A stretch of 64,000 nucleotides of DNA from Subsaximicrobium wynnwilliamsii (lineage in GTDB: Bacteria > Bacteroidota > Bacteroidia > Flavobacteriales > Flavobacteriaceae). The stretch spans positions 1 to 64,000 of the forward strand of contig NZ_VORM01000008.1 in the NCBI RefSeq assembly GCF_007997225.1. The letters are read 5' to 3'. Position numbers and translations under genes: made by a program. The notes below the pieces were generated by a model. It ran no database searches. It worked only from the letters and a program-made list of their open reading frames with translations, and was not told where the DNA came from. Positions 34,436 through 42,810 of the stretch are shown here, in pieces (position 1 is the first letter of the stretch; each line of letters opens with the position of its first letter).

Positions 34436-35419
34436 TTATGCGATTGGATGATATTTGTTGATATCCTCTTTTAAATCTTCCAAGTCGTTTATTAGATAGT
34501 TTTCAGTTGAACTAACGTAACGATGTCCTGCAAAATATTGTACTTCTCGAAGATTGTAAACTTTTAACCAACCAGTAATTACCGAAGCTCGTATTTGTTT
34601 TACACTTTCAACTTGCTTGTTTTGTTTGTGTAATTGTTGCATCAGTTTTTGCATTACGTTCTGTAATTTTAAACTGCTTCCTTGAGTAACAAAAAATAAA
34701 TCGGTTTGCTTATTGGTTTCCTGTAAAATGGTTTCTCTTGTTTTTAATTGATATTCCATAAAATCCAAGATTTGATGTGCTTCCAGTTTTAAGGTTCTTT
34801 CGTTACTTCTGCGACTACCTTTTATAAAGATTTTACCTTCTCGCAATTTTACATCTTTGATAACTAAATTTTGTATATCATTTGTATTTAAACCTTGATA
34901 AACCAACAAACTTACTATAATTTCATTTCGCTTTTTGGATAGACTTTCACTTTCTAAATTCTTATAATCAAAGTAGATTTTCTCTAATTCTTGTTTGGTT
35001 AAAATGTTATGTAATACTTTCCGCTTTATTCCTTTTATTTGGACGTTTACCGTTGGATTTTCTGCTACAAAACCTAATTCTTGTAAGTAGTTATAATATT
35101 GCTTTAAACTTGCTAAAACCGTTTGTATCGTGATTTGTTTTACAGTTCCTTTTTTACTTTGTATGTAATGTGTAATATCATTATAACTTGCTGCTGCTTC
35201 TGTAATATTCTCTTTATTTAACCATTTTTTATAGCGTTCAATATCCTTTAAATAACGTTCACTACTTTTAATACTGTAGCCTTTTTGTAATAGATATTTG
35301 ATAAACTCGGGTTGGTCTTTTTCATTCTGTAAACGTTGTAATAATTCCAGTTCTGCATCTTCTGTAACTTTCTTTTTACGTGTTCTACTATCTTTGGTTT
35401 TACCTAATTTAATTGCCAT
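34436..35419 (-). CDS. Tyrosine recombinase with degenerate active site, copy 1
   Basis: This 327-residue protein has an N-terminal core-binding domain (SIKSSERYLKDIERYKKWLN) and a C-terminal catalytic domain. The C-terminal box is FAGHRYVSSTENYLIND, with the nucleophilic Tyr present. The first catalytic Arg position is Asn (YQGLNTNDIQNL, usual GLR) and the H-x-x-R box reads KQIRAS, with His replaced by Gln. It overlaps the end of the canonical recombinase gene by 11 bp. It may serve as a structural partner in a heterotetramer, or cleave weakly. Copy 2 (40772-41755) is identical. Confidence 0.88.
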   Translation of the reverse strand: MAIKLGKTKDSRTRKKKVTEDAELELLQRLQNEKDQPEFIKYLLQKGYSIKSSERYLKDIERYKKWLNKENITEAAASYNDITHYIQSKKGTVKQITIQTVLASLKQYYNYLQELGFVAENPTVNVQIKGIKRKVLHNILTKQELEKIYFDYKNLESESLSKKRNEIIVSLLVYQGLNTNDIQNLVIKDVKLREGKIFIKGSRRSNERTLKLEAHQILDFMEYQLKTRETILQETNKQTDLFFVTQGSSLKLQNVMQKLMQQLHKQNKQVESVKQIRASVITGWLKVYNLREVQYFAGHRYVSSTENYLINDLEDLKEDINKYHPIA

Positions 35420-36440
35420 CTTCTTGATTTACTAAATGAGTATAAACTTGTGTAGATTCTAAAGAGTTATGTCCTAAAAATCTACTGATATTTTCTAATG
35501 GCATTCCGTTTGAGAGTAGATGTGTAGCAATACTATGACGTAAAACGTGTAATCTTACATTCTTTTCTTGTAGCTGTAAATCGTCTGTTCTTTGTTGCAA
35601 TAACTTTAAACGTATAGACATACTTTGTGAGGATAATTGTTTTCCTCTTTCATTGATAAAAAAGGCTGATTCTCGTTTATCTTTGATTAGATTTATTCTA
35701 CCATCATAAACGTAATCTTGTAGATATTTTGAGTTGGTTTTATTAAATGGTACTAATCGTTCTTTATTGGCTTTTCCTTTTCTAACGTGCAAGATTTGTT
35801 TATCAAAATTAATATCATCGACTGTTAAATGATAACCTTCATTTCTTCGTAATCCACAACCATAAAACACAGTTAACATTGCACAATCTCGTAATGCAAT
35901 CGCTTCAAAAAAGTAATGTGGTTTTGTGTATTTTATATTCTTGGGATAGTGTTGTGTAGCTTTATAAAGTTGTTGTATTTCTTCTGTAGTTAGTATTTCT
36001 ATATGTTTAGTATCATCATTTTCCCAATCAATATTTAAGGTTGGTAAAATCATTCTACCACTTTGCCGTAAATACTCTGTGAACTTGTAAAGTGCTTGTA
36101 ATTGTTTGTTTAAACTGCCATTGCTTAATGCTCCGCCTTTTCTATCATTACTTCGTAATTTCAAGTTGTTGTAATGGTCTTTTATGATTTGATTATCTAA
36201 TTGATTGATGTTATTAATATTGTTCTGTTCGAGGTAGTAAAATAATTCTCGTATGTGATTGGGAAGATTGTAAACCGTACTTTCTGCATATCCTAAAATA
36301 TCTAACCATTCTCTAAATGATTTCTCGATATATTGAAAGCTCTCGTTTTTAAGTATTAGTTTTTTCATTGCACTTATCCATTTTTTAGATTTGTTGCGAC
36401 TTACACTTAAGTAATTGATTTTGTGATTACTATTTCGCAA
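35409..36440 (-). CDS. Tyrosine recombinase (XerC/D-like), copy 1
   Basis: This 343-residue integrase has a full active site: Arg in FYGCGLRRNEGYHLTV (around residue 198), Lys in VRKGKANKERLVPF, HVLRHSIATHLL (around residue 300), LGHNSLESTQVYTH with the nucleophilic Tyr near residue 335. The N-terminal core-binding domain carries FREWLDILGYAESTVYNLPN. It would catalyse insertion and excision at the att core. It is between the ATPase gene (34 bp upstream) and the degenerate recombinase, in a three-gene operon. Copy 2 at 41745-42776 is identical. Confidence 0.93.
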   Translation of the reverse strand: MRNSNHKINYLSVSRNKSKKWISAMKKLILKNESFQYIEKSFREWLDILGYAESTVYNLPNHIRELFYYLEQNNINNINQLDNQIIKDHYNNLKLRSNDRKGGALSNGSLNKQLQALYKFTEYLRQSGRMILPTLNIDWENDDTKHIEILTTEEIQQLYKATQHYPKNIKYTKPHYFFEAIALRDCAMLTVFYGCGLRRNEGYHLTVDDINFDKQILHVRKGKANKERLVPFNKTNSKYLQDYVYDGRINLIKDKRESAFFINERGKQLSSQSMSIRLKLLQQRTDDLQLQEKNVRLHVLRHSIATHLLSNGMPLENISRFLGHNSLESTQVYTHLVNQEDGN

Positions 36441-36474
36441 AAAGAGTACTTGCGTTTTAATTGCGCTTTGCGAC

Positions 36475-37998
36475 TTATTTCTTCTTAATATTCTGTAAAG
36501 CCTTATCTAATGCGGTTTGTATATCCTTTTGTAGTGTTTCGTAATCTTTAGATATAACCAGTTCAAACGTGTAACTTCTTGTCTTTTTATTGGTGTTTCG
36601 TTTTATGTAGCCTAATAGTTGTAAATGCTTGTGATAGTTACGTAAAGTGCTTTCTTTAATGCGTAATTGTGTTCTAATTTCTAATCCTGTAAATTCCTTT
36701 TTCTTTTTAGCTTTTAAGTACGTTTTAAGTGTTTCTAAATAGTTTCTGCAACTTCCTGTTAGTTCATCACTTTTACGAAGTAATACTTCCTTTAAAAGCC
36801 TATTTGCATTTTCAATATCCTCTAATGTGGTTTCAATATATATTTCTCCTGTTTCCTTATCTGTTTGTTGCTCTCGTTGGTATTGATAGTAAAATGTAAT
36901 GGCTTCTATAAATTGTAAATAATGGTTGTTGGTTCTTCTCGGTTTAAATACAGATTGCGGAAGATTGAGTTTATTAGCAAAAGGATTTCTAATAGTAATT
37001 GGTTTTAAAACTCGTTGTGTATTCTGTAAAAACTCTTGTATTTCTTTTTGTTCGTAGGTATTGATTTCGCCAGCAGATAATTGACGTTGATATTGCATTA
37101 TTTTCTCGTCCTGTATCGTGCTTTCATCAAGATAAATTAAAAAACTTCTATTGGCATTATCTTCGTAAATATGTTCTTTGGTAGTACAACCTGCAACACA
37201 AACAGGACCTTCAACGACTAAATATTTTGTTTGGGTTTCGCCTTTGGTATTCTTGCTTGCAATGGTTTTTACTATTCTTTTTTTAGTTTGTAATTCTCGT
37301 AATGGATAGAGTGCATTTTCTGCTCCGTCTAAATCTTCTATTAATATGACTTTGTTTTTAAGTTCTTGTTTACCGAAGTAGTAAAAGGCATTTTCAGATA
37401 GAGTAGTAATACTTACACGTTCTTCTTCTGGAATAAGTTCGCCTACTTTTTCTTGTAAATGTGTTTTTCCTGTTCCAGAACTTCCCAAGCCAATAACGTG
37501 TAACGGTTGTTCTCTTTTTCTGCTTGTAAATATGATATACATTAATAATCGGTTTATTTCTTCTCCAATTACTCCAGACTTTCCAATGAGTTCATTTGTT
37601 TTAGTTAGTAAATCGGTTTGCTTTAAAAAGGTTTCTGCTTCTTCGATTTCTCCAAGATTGAGTTTTTTAAATTTTGGTTTTAGGTTTTCTTCTTTGGTTT
37701 TTATTTCTTGAAGTCTGTACTTTTCCAGTTCTTCCGTGAGTTCTGATAATGAAGCTGATATTATTGATGTTCCTATTTCTAAACGTTCTGCACATTTTCT
37801 AATAAACTTCTCTAATTGTGTATCGTTGTATAAATCGAGGTTATGTCTTACTGGTGGTCTGCTACTTTCTTGTAATTGTACTTTTAAAGTGCTTCGCATT
37901 CTGTCAAGACCTTCTAACTTTATACCTCCTAAAACTGTTAATTGCAGTAAATCGTTCTCGTAGATTAATTGGTCTGTGCTGTCTGTTTGAAGTTTCAT
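36475..37998 (-). CDS. P-loop ATPase of the cassette element (primase/helicase C-terminal-like), copy 1
   Basis: This 507-residue protein has Walker A GLGSSGTGKTHLQEK (around residue 172) and Walker B-like KVILIEDLDGAEN (around residue 217). Its N-terminal segment LQLTVLGGIKLEGLDRMRST, then HNLDLYNDTQLEKFIRKCAE, resembles the C-terminal ATPase region of large mobile-element primases, here without primase or zinc-finger domains. The C-terminus looks like a winged helix (FTGLEIRTQLRIKESTLRNY). First gene of the operon with the two recombinases; it probably assists recombination or replication of the excised element. The family relation is from pattern memory. Confidence 0.8.
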   Translation of the reverse strand: MKLQTDSTDQLIYENDLLQLTVLGGIKLEGLDRMRSTLKVQLQESSRPPVRHNLDLYNDTQLEKFIRKCAERLEIGTSIISASLSELTEELEKYRLQEIKTKEENLKPKFKKLNLGEIEEAETFLKQTDLLTKTNELIGKSGVIGEEINRLLMYIIFTSRKREQPLHVIGLGSSGTGKTHLQEKVGELIPEEERVSITTLSENAFYYFGKQELKNKVILIEDLDGAENALYPLRELQTKKRIVKTIASKNTKGETQTKYLVVEGPVCVAGCTTKEHIYEDNANRSFLIYLDESTIQDEKIMQYQRQLSAGEINTYEQKEIQEFLQNTQRVLKPITIRNPFANKLNLPQSVFKPRRTNNHYLQFIEAITFYYQYQREQQTDKETGEIYIETTLEDIENANRLLKEVLLRKSDELTGSCRNYLETLKTYLKAKKKKEFTGLEIRTQLRIKESTLRNYHKHLQLLGYIKRNTNKKTRSYTFELVISKDYETLQKDIQTALDKALQNIKKK

Positions 37999-38010
37999 AA
38001 AAAAGTTTAT

Positions 38011-38099
38011 CCGTTCATTTATGACCCAAAATTACTACTTATGACTAATTTTACAAAATATTTATTACTTTTTTATATCATTTATGAACGGTATATTTG
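38011..38099. promoter_or_regulatory. Divergent promoters and paired operators of the cassette, copy 1
   Basis: On the minus strand TTTG (38057-38054), a 19-nt spacer and TAATTTTG (38034-38027) form a Bacteroidetes promoter for the ATPase-recombinase operon. On the plus strand TATATTTG (38092-38099) precedes the XRE start by 47 bp. CCGTTCATTTATGA (38011-38024) and TCATTTATGAACGG (38078-38091) are near-perfect inverted copies placed one beside each promoter, the expected layout for XRE repression of both directions. Copy 2 is at 44347-44435. Confidence 0.65.
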
Positions 38100-38146
38100 C
38101 AAATACAGTTATTTAACTGCTTTTTAATACCATATTTGACTTTATT

Positions 38147-38482
38147 ATGCAGAGTTTTGGAAAAAAATTACGTGAGTGTAGAGATGCTAAAAAACTTTCT
38201 CAATCGGCTTTAGCTAAATTATTAAGCACCAATCATTCTATTATTGGTAAGTATGAGCGTGATGAAGTTAAACCAACTATTGACGTAGTTAAAAAACTGG
38301 CAGAAGCTCTTGATACTAATGTTGGTTATTTACTTGGGGAAACAGAAAATTCTAATATTCTTAAAGATTCTTCTATGCTCAAACGATTAAACGACATTGC
38401 CTCGTTCTCTAAAAAAGAACAAGAACATATTTTATTTGCGCTTGACGCAATGATTACTAAAATTAAATTGGGTAGTATTTAA
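38147..38482 (+). CDS. XRE-family transcription regulator of the tip A cassette, copy 1
   Basis: This 111-residue DNA-binding protein has a helix-turn-helix (GKKLRECRDAKKLSQSALAK, then IIGKYERDEVKPTIDVVKKL) and a C-terminal helical part (FSKKEQEHILFALDAMITKI). It is divergent from the ATPase-recombinase operon across a 148-bp region with paired inverted operators, so it probably represses the recombinases and itself. It is convergent with the immunity gene. Copy 2 at 44483-44818 is identical. Confidence 0.9.
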   Translation: MQSFGKKLRECRDAKKLSQSALAKLLSTNHSIIGKYERDEVKPTIDVVKKLAEALDTNVGYLLGETENSNILKDSSMLKRLNDIASFSKKEQEHILFALDAMITKIKLGSI

Positions 38483-38487
38483 AAATG

Positions 38488-38514
38488 AAAAAGCTACCTA
38501 ATCGGTAGCTTAAA
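38488..38514. terminator. Terminator hairpin after the XRE gene, copy 1
   Basis: AAGCTACC (38491-38498) pairs with GGTAGCTT (38504-38511) around a 5-nt loop, flanked by A-rich DNA on the left. It sits between the convergent XRE and immunity genes. Copy 2 is at 44824-44850. Confidence 0.7.
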
Positions 38515-38557
38515 TTCATTTGACGTTTGGATAAAGGTTTTTATTATTTAGACTCTC

Positions 38558-38785
38558 TTAACTTATAATCAAAATAGCTATAAATAAAAGAAGTCCAATT
38601 AATAAATTATAAGGATGTAAAAATATTTCCATAATTTCATCTTTAGACCATAGTTTCTTAAAATTAACATTCCCATTAATTTTAAACATCGTTATTATAT
38701 TCAAATAAGTAAACCTAATAATAGCTCCAGGTAGACCAAAAATAAAATATAAAATTACTAAATATATATTATCAAAATTTATCAT
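38558..38785 (-). CDS. Small membrane protein, candidate immunity to tip A, copy 1
   Basis: This 75-residue protein has two hydrophobic segments (YLVILYFIFGLPGAIIRFTY and LLIGLLLFIAILIIS). Its ATG overlaps the TGA of the tip A gene (ATGA), so translation is coupled. The F-x-x-PGA-x-IR core is shared with the small protein after the locus 1 YD gene. Immunity is inferred from its place directly behind an exchangeable tip. Copy 2 at 44894-45121 is identical. Confidence 0.65.
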   Translation of the reverse strand: MINFDNIYLVILYFIFGLPGAIIRFTYLNIITMFKINGNVNFKKLWSKDEIMEIFLHPYNLLIGLLLFIAILIIS

Positions 38786-39696
38786 TCTGCACCAAATATA
38801 GATTCAGAAACACCTTTAACTGTTTTTAGGTTAGGGGCTATTACTTGTCTTCCCCAATACTTATTCAGTCTATTCATATTTTTTAGAATTATACCTTTAA
38901 TTTTAGAGGACTTAATAGTTCTAGTTAAAACACCTTTATATTCAGCATTAAACTGTCCCATATTCATAGTAGGCTTTTTAAGCCTACCAAATGTAGCTAT
39001 AGTTAACATTCCATTTATTCCTGTATCTATTCCTTCCGAACTACCTCTTACAATACCATTCCCATTTAAATGCCTTGGTCCGTTTGGACTTAATAAAGAA
39101 AAATGAGTTCCAAAAGAATACACATCATCAACCATATTATACCCCATTGAACCAACACTCGAAAGGGCAGAATCTGAATTATTTAAGCTGTTCTCTATAC
39201 TGCCAAAGAAATTATGTTGTTTCTGCACGATTACAGCTATATCGTACCCACTTCCATCTTCTGTAAATCTCCAATTATTTAATGCTTGATTTCCATTCCA
39301 CGAATCAAGGTCAGCTCCGCTCACTGCCATAAAAGAACCTGTAAGCTCTCCTTCGCCTGAACCACCACCGTAATCAAAAGCTAAACCATATTTGCCCTGT
39401 CCAGTAGCTACATCACTATTGTAAAATTCTCCTTTGAATCCATTTCCGACCCAACCCCAAAATCTTCCCCATTTGGTTTTCCAACCACCATCTGGGTCTA
39501 TTCCGTTAATCCAATCATTCCCCATTCCTACATAAGGACTATGATATTGTCCATAAGGGTCAGTAGTAAGCCATCTGTTTATTCTTGGATCGTATAATCG
39601 AAGCTCGAATGCAACTTTTCCAGTCTCTTGGTCAAGTTCCTGTCCTTGGTAATCATACCTATAATCTCCAACGATATTTCTATTAGGCATTGCCAT
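38782..39696 (-). CDS. Orphan YD C-terminal tip A, displaced copy
   Basis: This 304-residue frame starts at the recombination core (MAMPNRNIVGDYRYDYQGQE). It has the closing YD block (FELRLYDPRINRWLTTDPYG, DPDGG around residue 73) and the tip A domain (GWKTKWGRFWGWVGNGFKGE to GVSESIFGAE). It is identical to the last 304 residues of the full YD protein at 45118. The tip has no motif I recognise. Its own shell is missing, so it is a stored or displaced cassette unless translation starts at one of the two Met codons in the core. Confidence 0.85.
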   Translation of the reverse strand: MAMPNRNIVGDYRYDYQGQELDQETGKVAFELRLYDPRINRWLTTDPYGQYHSPYVGMGNDWINGIDPDGGWKTKWGRFWGWVGNGFKGEFYNSDVATGQGKYGLAFDYGGGSGEGELTGSFMAVSGADLDSWNGNQALNNWRFTEDGSGYDIAVIVQKQHNFFGSIENSLNNSDSALSSVGSMGYNMVDDVYSFGTHFSLLSPNGPRHLNGNGIVRGSSEGIDTGINGMLTIATFGRLKKPTMNMGQFNAEYKGVLTRTIKSSKIKGIILKNMNRLNKYWGRQVIAPNLKTVKGVSESIFGAE

Positions 39697-39702
39697 CCCG
39701 CC
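39683..39702 (-). other. Recombination core, att copy 2 (junction of the two cassette units)
   Basis: TTAGGCATTGCCATCCCGCC on the plus strand. Left flank is tip A, right flank the noncoding end of the element (TGAAAAGTAATCTAATGC). It joins the two ends of the 6336-bp unit head to tail. Confidence 0.8.
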
Positions 39703-40771
39703 TGAAAAGTAATCTAATGCATTTTTTTTCTGCGTTTGACCGTTTTTACAAGCACCTTCACTTCAAAATTTTATAAAAGAACGTTCCTTTCATCATCTAT
39801 CCACTTGCAATATACTATTTTCTGTTAATTGCCACGCAAGTAAAACCCAGTTTTCTCGTACCTCAAAAGCCTCTGTGTTTTCCTTGCTTCCTTTTCCTCG
39901 GTATGTTACATAATTGGCATTATAATACAAGTTTAAGCGTTTATATTTGATTGGTTTTTCTCTTGTAAGTTATAATGTAAATTATGTAAAATACTCCCAT
40001 TCGCCTGACTTCCGACGCTCACATTGGAACTCGGATTGACATTTTCGTTTCTATTCAAAAGATTATAAATACTAACGCCTTTCAGTTGTTTCATTTTAAA
40101 AGCTTGCGGAACTCATCCGCATCAGCCAACAACTTCCGCAACCTTTTAAAACGTTTAGCATTTGAGGAAGATTTGACGTTTTTAAAAGTTGAAGATTTAG
40201 GCGGTGGATTTTTTGAGCGTTGGCAATCTTCAGCTTTTAAAAATGTTGCCTAGCGGCAAAGAGCGACACAACAGTAAGCGGAACGAGTTGTGCAAAAAAA
40301 CAAGCAAAGAAGTAAAGCAAGCTTTTTCGCTTGGTGTCTTTTTGTGAAGATTTTTTTGTGCAAATTCGGCGCGTTGGCTTACGAAGTAAATATTAATCAA
40401 TCCTAGTGCGCAATGGCAGAAGTTGGTGGCAAAAAGCGCAGTGGCAAGTTGGATATTTTACATAATAGCAATTATAACGACGATTTTTTATCTTCTAAAA
40501 TAACAACTCTAAAAATTGTGCGAAGCGAACTTATAATTACTATTATGTAACATAGCTTGGGATGGTTTTTATGGCGGATTTTTTGTTTTTGAGCGTTGGC
40601 AATAGCTGTTTATAATTGTGAGGAACGAGCAAGTTATAAAGTGCTATTTGCGCGTTGGCTTACAAAAAATGTGACGTAAAAACCATAGAAGTGGTGGCGA
40701 GCGGAACAAAACAAAAGACAGAGGATTTTTGCCTTTTTCGGCAAAATACTGGGTTTTGTTTTGTGTGGGAT
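39703..40771. other. Hairpin-rich noncoding end of the cassette element, copy 2
   Basis: Same content as 33367-34435: decayed YD end beside att copy 2, then several imperfect inverted repeats. T at 40442 is the only difference noted. It separates the degenerate recombinase gene of copy 2 from the displaced tip A. Confidence 0.6.
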
Positions 40772-41755
40772 TTATGCGATTGGATGATATTTGTTGATAT
40801 CCTCTTTTAAATCTTCCAAGTCGTTTATTAGATAGTTTTCAGTTGAACTAACGTAACGATGTCCTGCAAAATATTGTACTTCTCGAAGATTGTAAACTTT
40901 TAACCAACCAGTAATTACCGAAGCTCGTATTTGTTTTACACTTTCAACTTGCTTGTTTTGTTTGTGTAATTGTTGCATCAGTTTTTGCATTACGTTCTGT
41001 AATTTTAAACTGCTTCCTTGAGTAACAAAAAATAAATCGGTTTGCTTATTGGTTTCCTGTAAAATGGTTTCTCTTGTTTTTAATTGATATTCCATAAAAT
41101 CCAAGATTTGATGTGCTTCCAGTTTTAAGGTTCTTTCGTTACTTCTGCGACTACCTTTTATAAAGATTTTACCTTCTCGCAATTTTACATCTTTGATAAC
41201 TAAATTTTGTATATCATTTGTATTTAAACCTTGATAAACCAACAAACTTACTATAATTTCATTTCGCTTTTTGGATAGACTTTCACTTTCTAAATTCTTA
41301 TAATCAAAGTAGATTTTCTCTAATTCTTGTTTGGTTAAAATGTTATGTAATACTTTCCGCTTTATTCCTTTTATTTGGACGTTTACCGTTGGATTTTCTG
41401 CTACAAAACCTAATTCTTGTAAGTAGTTATAATATTGCTTTAAACTTGCTAAAACCGTTTGTATCGTGATTTGTTTTACAGTTCCTTTTTTACTTTGTAT
41501 GTAATGTGTAATATCATTATAACTTGCTGCTGCTTCTGTAATATTCTCTTTATTTAACCATTTTTTATAGCGTTCAATATCCTTTAAATAACGTTCACTA
41601 CTTTTAATACTGTAGCCTTTTTGTAATAGATATTTGATAAACTCGGGTTGGTCTTTTTCATTCTGTAAACGTTGTAATAATTCCAGTTCTGCATCTTCTG
41701 TAACTTTCTTTTTACGTGTTCTACTATCTTTGGTTTTACCTAATTTAATTGCCAT
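40772..41755 (-). CDS. Tyrosine recombinase with degenerate active site, copy 2
   Basis: Identical 327-residue product to that at 34436-35419, with Asn in place of the first catalytic Arg, Gln for the His of H-x-x-R, and the nucleophilic Tyr kept (TENYLIND). Last gene of the ATPase-recombinase operon of copy 2. That both copies are identical shows either a very recent duplication or gene conversion. Confidence 0.88.
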   Translation of the reverse strand: MAIKLGKTKDSRTRKKKVTEDAELELLQRLQNEKDQPEFIKYLLQKGYSIKSSERYLKDIERYKKWLNKENITEAAASYNDITHYIQSKKGTVKQITIQTVLASLKQYYNYLQELGFVAENPTVNVQIKGIKRKVLHNILTKQELEKIYFDYKNLESESLSKKRNEIIVSLLVYQGLNTNDIQNLVIKDVKLREGKIFIKGSRRSNERTLKLEAHQILDFMEYQLKTRETILQETNKQTDLFFVTQGSSLKLQNVMQKLMQQLHKQNKQVESVKQIRASVITGWLKVYNLREVQYFAGHRYVSSTENYLINDLEDLKEDINKYHPIA

Positions 41756-42776
41756 CTTCTTGATTTACTAAATGAGTATAAACTTGTGTAGATTCTAAAG
41801 AGTTATGTCCTAAAAATCTACTGATATTTTCTAATGGCATTCCGTTTGAGAGTAGATGTGTAGCAATACTATGACGTAAAACGTGTAATCTTACATTCTT
41901 TTCTTGTAGCTGTAAATCGTCTGTTCTTTGTTGCAATAACTTTAAACGTATAGACATACTTTGTGAGGATAATTGTTTTCCTCTTTCATTGATAAAAAAG
42001 GCTGATTCTCGTTTATCTTTGATTAGATTTATTCTACCATCATAAACGTAATCTTGTAGATATTTTGAGTTGGTTTTATTAAATGGTACTAATCGTTCTT
42101 TATTGGCTTTTCCTTTTCTAACGTGCAAGATTTGTTTATCAAAATTAATATCATCGACTGTTAAATGATAACCTTCATTTCTTCGTAATCCACAACCATA
42201 AAACACAGTTAACATTGCACAATCTCGTAATGCAATCGCTTCAAAAAAGTAATGTGGTTTTGTGTATTTTATATTCTTGGGATAGTGTTGTGTAGCTTTA
42301 TAAAGTTGTTGTATTTCTTCTGTAGTTAGTATTTCTATATGTTTAGTATCATCATTTTCCCAATCAATATTTAAGGTTGGTAAAATCATTCTACCACTTT
42401 GCCGTAAATACTCTGTGAACTTGTAAAGTGCTTGTAATTGTTTGTTTAAACTGCCATTGCTTAATGCTCCGCCTTTTCTATCATTACTTCGTAATTTCAA
42501 GTTGTTGTAATGGTCTTTTATGATTTGATTATCTAATTGATTGATGTTATTAATATTGTTCTGTTCGAGGTAGTAAAATAATTCTCGTATGTGATTGGGA
42601 AGATTGTAAACCGTACTTTCTGCATATCCTAAAATATCTAACCATTCTCTAAATGATTTCTCGATATATTGAAAGCTCTCGTTTTTAAGTATTAGTTTTT
42701 TCATTGCACTTATCCATTTTTTAGATTTGTTGCGACTTACACTTAAGTAATTGATTTTGTGATTACTATTTCGCAA
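41745..42776 (-). CDS. Tyrosine recombinase (XerC/D-like), copy 2
   Basis: Identical 343-residue product to that at 35409-36440, with all catalytic residues (R, K, H-x-x-R, H, Y) present. Overlaps the degenerate recombinase gene by 11 bp. It is the likely catalyst for integration at att copy 3 inside the YD gene. Confidence 0.93.
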   Translation of the reverse strand: MRNSNHKINYLSVSRNKSKKWISAMKKLILKNESFQYIEKSFREWLDILGYAESTVYNLPNHIRELFYYLEQNNINNINQLDNQIIKDHYNNLKLRSNDRKGGALSNGSLNKQLQALYKFTEYLRQSGRMILPTLNIDWENDDTKHIEILTTEEIQQLYKATQHYPKNIKYTKPHYFFEAIALRDCAMLTVFYGCGLRRNEGYHLTVDDINFDKQILHVRKGKANKERLVPFNKTNSKYLQDYVYDGRINLIKDKRESAFFINERGKQLSSQSMSIRLKLLQQRTDDLQLQEKNVRLHVLRHSIATHLLSNGMPLENISRFLGHNSLESTQVYTHLVNQEDGN

Positions 42777-42810
42777 AAAGAGTACTTGCGTTTTAATTGC
42801 GCTTTGCGAC

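Larger units (their letters stand above)
33367..39702 (-). mobile_element. Toxin-tip cassette element, copy 1 (6336 bp)
   Basis: This unit repeats at 39703-46038 with a constant offset of 6336 bp. In the direction of the minus strand it contains att copy 2, tip A, membrane immunity candidate, convergent XRE gene, ATPase, two tyrosine recombinases and a 1-kb structured noncoding end, finishing at att copy 1. The one base difference I found is A at 34106 versus T at 40442. The junction at att copy 2 is also what a circularised element would carry. Confidence 0.88.
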
